This document shows positions 30,720-38,768 of a stretch of 64,000 nucleotides of DNA, piece by piece. The notes beneath the pieces were generated by a model. It was not told the DNA's origin and made no database searches. It was given only the letters and a program-made list of their open reading frames with translations. Position numbers and translations under genes: made by a program. This stretch comes from Janthinobacterium lividum PAMC 25724 (GTDB taxonomy: Bacteria > Pseudomonadota > Gammaproteobacteria > Burkholderiales > Burkholderiaceae_D). Numbering within the stretch: position 1 is the stretch's first letter; every line of letters begins with the position of its first letter. The stretch lies in NCBI GenBank assembly GCA_000242815.2, contig AHHB01000048.1, forward strand, positions 1-64,000, read 5' to 3'.

Positions 30720-31697
30720 ATGTCTATCTCTCGTACTCTGACGCATTGTGTTTGCTCACTGATCGTGGCAGTTCTTGCTGCACCGGCTATCGCACAACTC
30801 CCTCCTGTGCAAACGACACAAGCCCCTGGATTTTATCATCGGGCCATTGGTGATTTTACCGTGACAGCTATTTATGATGGACCATCCCACTTGAGTCCCG
30901 AGTTATTATCCGGTGCCAGTCAAAAAGATATTAAAGCACTGCTGGAAAATAACTTTACAAGCAATACTGCCATTAACAGCTTTCTTGTTCATACCAATAA
31001 AAATCTGATACTGATAGACACGGGTTCGGGTGCCTGCCTGGGCCAAGACCTGGGTAAGCTTAGTAAAAACATCGGTGCAGCAGGTTATGAACTCGAGCAG
31101 ATAGACACCATATTATTGACCCATCTGCATCCCGACCATGTCTGTGGTTTGATTGATGCAGATGGACAACCGGTATTTAAGAGTGCTCAAGTTTATGTCA
31201 GCAAGATTGAGGCTGATTTCTGGCTTGATCCCAAGCAGGCGGCTAAAGCACATAAGTCAGAACAGGGGGCATTCACTTTAGCAGGTAAGTCTCTGGCACC
31301 TTATCAGGTACAAAAACGTCTCCATTTATTTACGGCTGGGGATAATAGCCTGCCTGCTGGCTTTAAGGCTGTGCCGACGCCTGGACATACCCTGGGGCAT
31401 ACCTCTTTTCTAGTGGAGTCGAAGGGAAAAAGTATATTGATATGGGGTGATATTGTTAACAGCTATGCCGTGCAATTAGCTCGACCAGATGTTGCTATCG
31501 TATTTGACTACGACAGCATGCAAGCGAATGCGACACGCAAAAAAGTGTTGGCTGATGCAGTCAAGGATAAACGCTGGATTGCTGGAGCCCACCTGCCGTT
31601 CCCGGGTATAGGTCATGTGCGTAAAGCGGATCATGGTTACAGTTGGCTACCTGCAGAATATGCACCAATTGAAACACAAAAAAATGAAATGCCTTAA
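30720..31697 (+). CDS. Exported metallo-beta-lactamase-fold hydrolase
   Basis: 325 aa. The N-terminal signal peptide (LIVAVLAAPAIAQ) predicts a periplasmic or secreted enzyme. The metal-binding motif HxHxDH is LTHLHPDHVCGL, with further ligands in TPGHTLGHTS and GDIV and a final AGAHLPFPGIGHV. This pattern matches the MBL group that includes lactonases and organophosphate hydrolases more than true beta-lactamases. Located 32 bases after the MFS gene, probably in the same operon. The substrate is unknown; acyl-homoserine lactone or another ester is a guess. Confidence 0.85.
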   Translation: MSISRTLTHCVCSLIVAVLAAPAIAQLPPVQTTQAPGFYHRAIGDFTVTAIYDGPSHLSPELLSGASQKDIKALLENNFTSNTAINSFLVHTNKNLILIDTGSGACLGQDLGKLSKNIGAAGYELEQIDTILLTHLHPDHVCGLIDADGQPVFKSAQVYVSKIEADFWLDPKQAAKAHKSEQGAFTLAGKSLAPYQVQKRLHLFTAGDNSLPAGFKAVPTPGHTLGHTSFLVESKGKSILIWGDIVNSYAVQLARPDVAIVFDYDSMQANATRKKVLADAVKDKRWIAGAHLPFPGIGHVRKADHGYSWLPAEYAPIETQKNEMP

Positions 31698-31757
31698 GTA
31701 GTCAATAGCAGCTGATGGGATAATATATCGTTGTATTTCAATGTATATCCATGATCA

Positions 31758-32193
31758 TTGAAGGTGCTGGTTTATCTTCGTGAGGATCATGCTTTCCACC
31801 ATGAAGATAGCCGGCGAGATCGCGAGGTCATCTGCATCAAAGATCAGCTCGGCGGTGCGCGCCGCGTACGGCAACATTTGGCCCTGGGTCAGATGTTGCC
31901 GCACACGCGCACGTTGGGGCCGTACTGCACCGTCTTGCTCACGCCGGCTGGAAATCTGTTCACGTACGCTTGGCCGCAGTTGCATGTCACGGCCAGCGTG
32001 CAATGTTCGATGACATCGAATACGGTGGTCGGGAGGTCGATCACCTGGCGCCGTTCGGCCACTTTGGCCCCTTCTGCTTGCACCAGCGGCAGTGCGCTGT
32101 GGCAGCGCAGGCATTGCTGCGGCAAGCGATGATCGACAGTCTGTATCGGCTCGGCAACACCTTTCACAATGTCGCGACAGCAGGAAAGTGATC
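31758..32193 (-). pseudogene. IS66-family transposase remnant
   Basis: The minus strand encodes the zinc-finger part of an IS66 transposase, CLRCHSALPLVQAEG, AERRQVIDLPTTVFDVIEH, CNCGQAY and KTVQYGPNVR. The next conserved block (QHLTQGQMLPYA, then RTAELIFDA) lies in another frame. The catalytic DDE domain is missing. This is an old fragment marking the right side of the island. 31698-31757 and 32196-32343 contain nothing recognisable. Confidence 0.8.
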
Positions 32194-32343
32194 ATCGTTT
32201 TTCCTCTTTCGTATCACCCTTCTCACCCCAGAAACCAGTACACTAGTTCTTGAGCGCAACTACTTTTGTAGGCGCGTTATACTTCCCGCCGGTGCCGGCA
32301 GGTGTCCCTGCCGCAAGGCTTATTGTCTGCCTGGAAAAATACA

Positions 32344-33404
32344 ATGTTCACTACGCGCAGCCTGTCTCCTGCCTTGTATTACCTGTTCTTTTTAGGAGAG
32401 CCGGAACAGCAGCAGCGCTTTTTCAAGGAACTGCATTTTATTTCGATAACCATACTGACGTTTGGTATGGCTTGCTGGCTGGTGACGTTCAGCCTGACCC
32501 TACCGCGCACTCCGATCGACCCTGCACAAGCGGAGATGGCTCTGGCAGGCATGCTGGTGGGGCTGCTGCTGACCAAGTATGCCAAGTCGCTGCACACCAC
32601 CATCGCCTGCGGCACCGTCAGCGTACTGTTCATCAGCTTCGGTTTTCGCGTACTCATGCTGGGAACGGAAGAACCCGCTTTCTGGGTGTTGCCGCTAGGC
32701 GTGATGATCACGCTGACGACGGCCCCCATCTTCAGCGGCATCGCGTATTACTTGGGTGTATCGCTATGTGTATAGACCATCCTGGGAGTAGGGCAGTTTC
32801 CCGTCCATACTGGGCGTGCGGACCAGCATTGGCCGGTGCTGACCGTCAGCATCAGCGTGGTCATCGGCCTGGCGCTGAATATCAATTTCCTCGTCTTGCG
32901 CATTAACAACTATCGTTCCCATCGCGAACTGGCAGCGATGGCTTACAAGGATGGCTTGACCGGGCTCAACAACCGGCGCATGTTTACGAAAAGCGCCCAC
33001 CTCCTGCAACAGACGACGCACACGCCCGCTTATTTCTTGATGATGACATAGGCGACTTCCAGCAAATCAACGACGTATACGGCCATGAAGTAGGCGACGA
33101 GGTGCTGAAACAGGTCGCGGACATCATCGCAGAGCTATCGGGCGGGCACCTGTGCGGCCGCCTAGGCGGTGAGGAATTTGCCATCATTTACCAGGACGAT
33201 GCGAATGCGGCTTGTACCTTTGCCGCGCAGCTGGTCGACAGTGTCGAGGCGGCTTTCGCGCCGAAGCGCAAGGTGTCCGTCAGCATCGGTATAGCCGAAC
33301 TGAACAAGGAAGGCGATTTGTCGCGCAGCTACCGGCGCGCCGATGCATCGCTGTACCAGGCCGAGAAAAGCGGCAAGAACCGCTACGCGTTCAATGCCAC
33401 TTGA
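32344..33404 (+). pseudogene. GGDEF (diguanylate cyclase) membrane protein, broken
   Basis: Restored length about 353 aa. The N-terminal half has five or so hydrophobic segments (FISITILTFGMACWLVTFSL, VLPLGVMITLTTAPIFSG). An in-frame TAG at 32773-32775 interrupts it after GVSLCV, and the same frame continues with TILGVGQFP and later AMAYKDGLTGLNNRRMF, the start of a GGDEF domain. A second break at about 33045 (one G missing) is needed to reach DIGDFQQINDVYGHEVGDEV and the active-site loop LGGEEFAI. The usual DIDxF metal motif reads DIGDF. The missing G is probably a read error; the stop codon may be real. Confidence 0.75.
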
Positions 33405-33627
33405 TTGCGCGCGGCTGACGGCGTTTCATCGAGCAGCGCCAGCTAGCGCAAAAAATAGGTTCACGGGGAGCGAGGATAGGGGAAAGTATTACCGTTACGC
33501 GCAAGAACATGGCTTTTTAGCATTTTACGGTATGATTTCCGGCCGTGCGACGCGGCCCGGTGCATGCCTTGCCCACCCTGCCCTTCCAGCCAGCCGCGCT
33601 TGCGCAGCATTCTGCCCTAAGGATTAT

Positions 33628-34779
33628 ATGTTCGGTTTTAACTTGCGCGTTGCCAAGATGGTGTGGACGGCTTTCCTGATCACCTTCCTGCTCTTTCTCA
33701 CCTACAAGGTCTCTTCGACCCTGATCGTGGTGACGTTTGCCGTTTTCTTCAGCTATCTCGTGTATCCACTGATCGAACTGCTGGAGCGGTATGGGCCGAA
33801 GCGCCTGCCGCGCACGGCCAATATCGGCATCGTCTTCCTGGTGGTGATCTTGCTGGTGGCGATACTGAGCTCCATTTTCGGGGCGCGCATCGAGGAAGAG
33901 GCGATCAAACTCAGCGATCAGTTGCCGATCCTGCTTAAGGGCAACAACTTTGCCGAGCGCATCCCGTTGCCGGAATTCATGGAGCCCTTGCGCGCGCGCC
34001 TGCTGTCGTTCATGCAGACGCAGCTGAGTAGCGGCACGGGACAAGCCATGCCGCTGGCGAAAGAACTGGGCTTGACCGTCATGCATGCGGCCAGCAACCT
34101 GATCTATCTGGTGCTGGTACCCGTGCTGAGCTTTTTGCTGATCAAGGAAGGGCCGGACATGCGCGACGGCTTGCTGTCCCTGTTGAACCGCCCGAACAAG
34201 AAACTCTGGGGCGCCATCATCGATGACCTCGACATCTTGCTGTCGCGCTATGTGCGCGCGCTACTACTGTTGTCAATCGCCACTTTTATGTCCTACAGCA
34301 TCGCTTTTTCCCTGATGGGTGTGCCGTACAGCCTGCTACTGGCGGGAGCTGCTGCCTTACTCGAATTCATCCCGTTTGCCGGCCCGCTGGCGGCCGCCGT
34401 CATCGCCGTCGTGGTGGCCGGTTTCAGCGGTTTCGAGCACGTGTTCTGGCTGATCGGCTTTATCGCCGCCTACCGTTTATTCCAGGATTACGTGGTCAAC
34501 CCGTACTTGATGAGCGAAGGCGTGGAAGTAAGCCCGCTGATGGTGATCGTCGGCTTGCTGGCCGGCGACCAGCTCGGTGGCGTGGTGGGCATCTTCCTGT
34601 CCGTACCCGTGATGGCTGCCATTAAGATTGTCTTCGTGCGCGCCCGGGCGGCCTTGCAGGCGCGCCACGATGCGTTGGAGAAAGCGGAACAGGCGGCAGA
34701 AGAAGCACGCGCGCAAGCCTTAACCGAGGCTGCGCTGCTGCAGGACCAGGGCAGCAAGGTGGCCCTGGAGCAGCAATAA
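33628..34779 (+). CDS. AI-2E / PerM family transporter
   Basis: 383 aa. Integral membrane protein with the family layout: four N-terminal hydrophobic segments (TAFLITFLLFLTYKVSS), a helical region, then a second hydrophobic half with the conserved block LEFIPFAGPLAAAVIAVVVA and YVVNPYLMSEGVEVSPLMVI. The C-terminal ~40 residues form an alanine/glutamate-rich helix (AEQAAEEARAQALTEAALL). The family was named for autoinducer-2 export, but many members probably export other things. The ATG at 33628 is used; an open frame from 33343 is only leader. Bases 33405-33627 hold its promoter region. Confidence 0.85.
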   Translation: MFGFNLRVAKMVWTAFLITFLLFLTYKVSSTLIVVTFAVFFSYLVYPLIELLERYGPKRLPRTANIGIVFLVVILLVAILSSIFGARIEEEAIKLSDQLPILLKGNNFAERIPLPEFMEPLRARLLSFMQTQLSSGTGQAMPLAKELGLTVMHAASNLIYLVLVPVLSFLLIKEGPDMRDGLLSLLNRPNKKLWGAIIDDLDILLSRYVRALLLLSIATFMSYSIAFSLMGVPYSLLLAGAAALLEFIPFAGPLAAAVIAVVVAGFSGFEHVFWLIGFIAAYRLFQDYVVNPYLMSEGVEVSPLMVIVGLLAGDQLGGVVGIFLSVPVMAAIKIVFVRARAALQARHDALEKAEQAAEEARAQALTEAALLQDQGSKVALEQQ

Positions 34780-34931
34780 TTGAGCATCAATAACACCTAA
34801 AAATCGTCACCAGCGGCAGCGAACTCGGCGCCGCCGTTGTGCCGTGAGGCGCAACGGCGCTAGCACGAAGCTGCCGAAACAGTGAGTATCACCGGCCGAA
34901 AATGCGGCCGGCAACAGCTTGATACAGGTGC

Positions 34932-36668
34932 TTAAAACTCTTCCCACTCACCGCTGTTATCTGCGGCAGGCTTGGCCGGACGCGGTTTTGCAGCTGCCGC
35001 AGGTGCCGCCGCCGCCGCAGATACTGCCGCGGTGCGGGCCGGCGCCATGCGCAAGGCCGGGCGTTTCAAGCCTGTGCTGGCGGCGGCCGCGACAGGCTTG
35101 GCGAGGGCCGGGCCGCTCTGGGCGGCATCGAGTTTAAAGATGCTGACCATCTCGGCCAGCGCCGCTGCCTGCTCTTGCATCGATTGCGAGGCGGCCGCTG
35201 CTTCTTCCACCAAGGCCGCATTTTGTTGCGTCACGGTATCCATTTCCGCCACAGCTTGATTAATCTGGCCAATGCCCAGTTCCTGTTCGCGGCCGGCGGC
35301 ACTGATTTCACCCATGATGTCGGTCACGCGGCGGATGCTGGACACGATTTCGTCCATCGTCGTGCCCGTCTGGCTCACCAGCGTGCTGCCAGCACTCACG
35401 TTATGCACCGACGCTTCGATCAGTATTTTGATATCTTTGGCAGCGCTGGCCGAGCGGTGTGCCAGGTTGCGCACTTCCGTGGCGACGACGGCAAAGCCAC
35501 GGCCCTGCTCGCCCGCGCGTGCCGCTTCCACGGCTGCGTTCAGGGCCAGGATGTTAGTCTGGAAGGCGATGCCATCGATGACGCCGATAATGTCGGCAAT
35601 CTTTTTCGACGATTCGCTGATGGTGCCCATGGTCTCGACCACTTGCGCCACCAGCGCGCCGCCCTTGACGGCCACATCCGATGCGGACACGGCCAGCTGG
35701 TTCGCCTGGCGCGCATTGTCGGAATTTTGCTTGACGGTCGAGGTCAGCTCTTCGAGCGACGATGCCGTTTCTTCCAGACTGGACGCTTGCTGCTCCGTGC
35801 GGCCGGACAGGTCCAGGTTACCCGAGGCAATTTCATTGCTGGCCGTGGCGATGGTGCTGCTGCCGTCACGCACGCCGCGTACGGTGCTCGACAAGCGTTC
35901 CTGCATTTGCTGCAAGCCCGTCAGCAAGGCACCCATTTCATCGTGGCGCGTGATGACGATGTCATTGGCCAGGTTGCCGTCCGCAATGGCACCAAAATGG
36001 CGCAGGACTTGCTCCAGCGGGCCAAAGATGGCGCGCAGCAGCAAAATACTGGAAATAATGGTCAGCAAGGTACCCACTACCATGCCGGTGATGGCCATGC
36101 TCACTTGCGTTTGGAAGCTGGCCTGGCTTTGCGCATACTTTGCGGCGGCCAAGCTAGCCTGGTGCTGCGTCAATGCATCGGAAGCCTGGTCCAGAGTCGT
36201 ATAGAGGGGCGACAAGCCCTTCATCATCAAGCTATCGGCTTGCGCGATATTGCCTTCACGCAAAGCCTTGCTCAGGAGCAGCAAACCGTTATTCAGGAAA
36301 TCGTTGCGATTCTTGTCCATGTCGTCGGACAGGCGCTTTTCTTCCGCGCCTTGCGGCAGGCCCAGGTACACCTTCCAGGCCTTGTTCGACACTTCCAGCA
36401 ATTGATCTGCACGCGCCAGGGTATCCTTGGCATCGGGCGCATCCGGGTGCACCATAACGCGGTCCAAGGTAAAACGGGCGCGGCCCAGCGCGATTTGCGA
36501 TTCGCCGATCGCTTGGGTCGACGCCAGCTGATTGCTGAAGACCTCATTGAGACTATTATTGGCCGATTTCAGGCTGATGATGCTCATCAAGCCCAGTACG
36601 GCGATCAGCAAGCCCAGCACACACATCGTGGCAATCAGGCGCATTTTTATTGTTATATTCGACAACAT
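34932..36668 (-). CDS. Methyl-accepting chemotaxis protein (Tar/4HB type)
   Basis: 578 aa. Two membrane helices (about 10-30 and 185-205) enclose a periplasmic four-helix-bundle ligand domain (about 35-185, including LPQGAEEKRLSDDMDK). A HAMP segment follows (about 207-260, LRAIFGPLEQVLRHFGAIADG). The signalling domain shows the conserved hairpin [20 protein letters not shown] and methylation helices. The protein ends EWEEF, resembling the CheR/CheB-tethering pentapeptide NWETF. The ligand is unknown. The ATG at 36668 is chosen since it places the basic N-terminus directly before the first helix. Confidence 0.92.
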   Translation of the reverse strand: MLSNITIKMRLIATMCVLGLLIAVLGLMSIISLKSANNSLNEVFSNQLASTQAIGESQIALGRARFTLDRVMVHPDAPDAKDTLARADQLLEVSNKAWKVYLGLPQGAEEKRLSDDMDKNRNDFLNNGLLLLSKALREGNIAQADSLMMKGLSPLYTTLDQASDALTQHQASLAAAKYAQSQASFQTQVSMAITGMVVGTLLTIISSILLLRAIFGPLEQVLRHFGAIADGNLANDIVITRHDEMGALLTGLQQMQERLSSTVRGVRDGSSTIATASNEIASGNLDLSGRTEQQASSLEETASSLEELTSTVKQNSDNARQANQLAVSASDVAVKGGALVAQVVETMGTISESSKKIADIIGVIDGIAFQTNILALNAAVEAARAGEQGRGFAVVATEVRNLAHRSASAAKDIKILIEASVHNVSAGSTLVSQTGTTMDEIVSSIRRVTDIMGEISAAGREQELGIGQINQAVAEMDTVTQQNAALVEEAAAASQSMQEQAAALAEMVSIFKLDAAQSGPALAKPVAAAASTGLKRPALRMAPARTAAVSAAAAAPAAAAKPRPAKPAADNSGEWEEF

Positions 36669-37276
36669 GCGATTTTCCTTGGTAAGGGTGCAACCATGCC
36701 TGCGCATGCCGTACGGATAGCAGCAGGCGCCAGATAGGCGGAGCAATTCTCAATGGTTCAAGACAAAATTCGGTCGATACGGCGTTACTGGCGGCAGGGG
36801 GAAGGCGGCCCGCTTGTTATCGTCAGGAGTGAAATACAGGGCAACAGGGTTAGGGTTTCCTGTACTTTTTATTTCCTTATTGAAAGATACATGGAAAGAT
36901 TGGCAGTAGCAATACGCAGCCGGACTTTTCATGCTGTGTAGCAAGCGGATGATGTTTTTTGCGCAGAACTACGATTTTGCGGCCGTGAGCAGTCGCGCGG
37001 GAATGCCAAGTATGTTAAAAACAATTTTTTTGATGCGCTAAGCATCAACCGGCATCGACCGGACTCTGCCTGCAGCGCTTGTTGCAGAAACAGGCGGGCT
37101 CGATCAGCATGTCGGCACACGCCTACCGCGTTTTACTGGGCAGAAATCATCGCGGCGCAAAAAAAATGCTGCTATGCATCAATAATGATGGGAGATCGCC
37201 GCAGCTCTTGTTATCATCGCAAGCCCTATCGCACTGCGCCCGTCCTGGCAGCGGCGTTGACTTCACTCACACCACC
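36669..37276. other. 608-base intergenic region without a clear gene
   Basis: This divergent gap between the chemotaxis receptor and marC carries only small, low-similarity open frames (for example 36753-36941 and 37079 to the marC start). It is more A/T-rich than the coding flanks. I see no RNA gene, repeat or recognisable operator; promoters for both neighbours must lie here. Confidence 0.5.
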
Positions 37277-37876
37277 ATGACACAGAATTTCTTCCAGACT
37301 TTTATCCTGCTCTTGCTCGTCACCGATCCGTTCGGCAACGTTTCCCTGTTCGTCAATGCCCTGAAGGGGGTACCGGTCGAGCGGCGCTGGAAAGTCGTAG
37401 TGCGCGAGTGCATGATCGCCTTCGGCATCTTGCTGCTGTTCATGTTCTTCGGCCGCCATTTCCTGAACGCCTTGCAATTGTCTGAAGTGGCGCTGCGCAT
37501 CGGCGGCGGCGTGATCCTGTTCTTGATCGCCATGCGTATGGTGTTTCCACAGCCCAACGCGGGCAATAGCGACCACGAGATGGGCGGCGAACCGTTCATC
37601 GTGCCGCTGGCCATCCCCGCCCTGGCTGGCCCGTCGGCACTGGCTACCGTGTTGCTATTTTCCTCGCACGAAATGAACGATGTCATTGCCCACGTGGCCG
37701 GGCTAACGGCCGTGGCCATCGTCTGGTTGGCCGTCTTCCTGTGCGCCGAACGCTTGCAGCGCGCGCTCGGTCCTAGGGTCATGACGGCGTTCGAGCGCCT
37801 GATGGGCTTGATTCTGACGGCGATGGCCATTGAAATGTTGCTCGCCGGCATACGCGCATTTTTGAAATCCGTCTGA
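37277..37876 (+). CDS. marC: MarC family membrane protein
   Basis: 199 aa, six hydrophobic segments. Typical MarC features are LVTDPFGNVSLFVNAL at the N-terminus, LRIGGGVILFLIAMRMVF and FIVPLAIPALAGPSALATVL. The function is unknown; the old link to multiple antibiotic resistance was not confirmed. The ATG at 37277 is the family start; an open frame reaching back to 37079 adds a non-homologous stretch. Confidence 0.9.
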   Translation: MTQNFFQTFILLLLVTDPFGNVSLFVNALKGVPVERRWKVVVRECMIAFGILLLFMFFGRHFLNALQLSEVALRIGGGVILFLIAMRMVFPQPNAGNSDHEMGGEPFIVPLAIPALAGPSALATVLLFSSHEMNDVIAHVAGLTAVAIVWLAVFLCAERLQRALGPRVMTAFERLMGLILTAMAIEMLLAGIRAFLKSV

Positions 37877-37919
37877 CATCAATCTGACATCATAGCCGCC
37901 ATACACTGGAGCAATCATC

Positions 37920-38465
37920 ATGCAGCGCTGTGCCCACCTTGGCCTGATGGCCGATTACAACCAGTGGATGAATGCCAAGGTCTACGCGGCGGCGGCTAGC
38001 CTGCCGCCCGGCGAACTGCAGCGCGAGCGGGGCGCGTATTTCGGCTCCCTGCTCGCCACGCTGAACCACGTGATGGTGGGCGACACCCTGTGGCTGCAGC
38101 GCTATGCCAAGCATCCAGCCAGCTTTCCCCGGCTCGATCCCATCCGCGCCATCACGCCGCCCACGTCGCTGACGCAGCCGCTGTTCGCGGCCGAGGATTT
38201 CTCCGCCATGCACGCACACCGCTTGTGGCTGGACCAACTCATCGTCGACTGGAGCACTTCCATCAGGGAAGAAGACCTCGACCATTTGCTCGACTACCGC
38301 AACAGCAAGGGGCAGAACCGGCGCGAGTTCTTCAGCCTGCTCATGCATTTCTTCAATCACCAGACACACCACCGGGGCCAAGCCAGCACGCTGCTATCGC
38401 AGGCCGGCGTGGACATCGGCGAAACGGACCTACTGTTCATCATCCCGAACCATCCCGGGCACTAA
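37920..38465 (+). CDS. DinB family protein
   Basis: 181 aa. Four-helix-bundle fold with the family's metal-ligand histidines in LNHVMVGDTLWLQRY and in FFNHQTHHRGQASTLL. DinB proteins are putative metal-dependent, thiol-using transferases and many are damage- or stress-induced; the actual reaction is unknown. The gene stands 43 bases after marC in the same direction. Bases 38466-38768 after it hold no gene. Confidence 0.9.
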   Translation: MQRCAHLGLMADYNQWMNAKVYAAAASLPPGELQRERGAYFGSLLATLNHVMVGDTLWLQRYAKHPASFPRLDPIRAITPPTSLTQPLFAAEDFSAMHAHRLWLDQLIVDWSTSIREEDLDHLLDYRNSKGQNRREFFSLLMHFFNHQTHHRGQASTLLSQAGVDIGETDLLFIIPNHPGH

Positions 38466-38768
38466 GGAAAGGCACTCGCGCCACGCTTTCAGGGCGCCCC
38501 CACCAGCGCCAGCCGTCACACGTCCCACGACTCAGTGCGCAGTGGCGCGGCGCAGCAATACTGCTGCCGAGAGCCGATGGGAAACGTGCCAAGTCATGGC
38601 AAGCCCCCGCAGACGTGCAGGACCGGCAGGAAGTTACCGGCTGACTTTTTTTTTCGTCTGCAAACAGCACTTTTTTTGCGGCAAAGCCCGCGCAATAGGC
38701 GAAAGTGCAAAACGTGCAGCGCGCAGACGCTTTACAATCCCCGCTCGCTTTACAAACTATTGGTCATC

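Noticed and set aside
35175-36737. 520-codon open frame antisense to the chemotaxis receptor
   Set aside because: The minus strand encodes a full MCP with conserved motifs; the long antisense frame reflects high-GC codon bias and is histidine/arginine/glutamine-rich.
36929-37276. N-terminal extension of marC or a small gene before it
   Set aside because: MarC homology begins at the ATG at 37277; the upstream frame is A/T-rich and unrelated.
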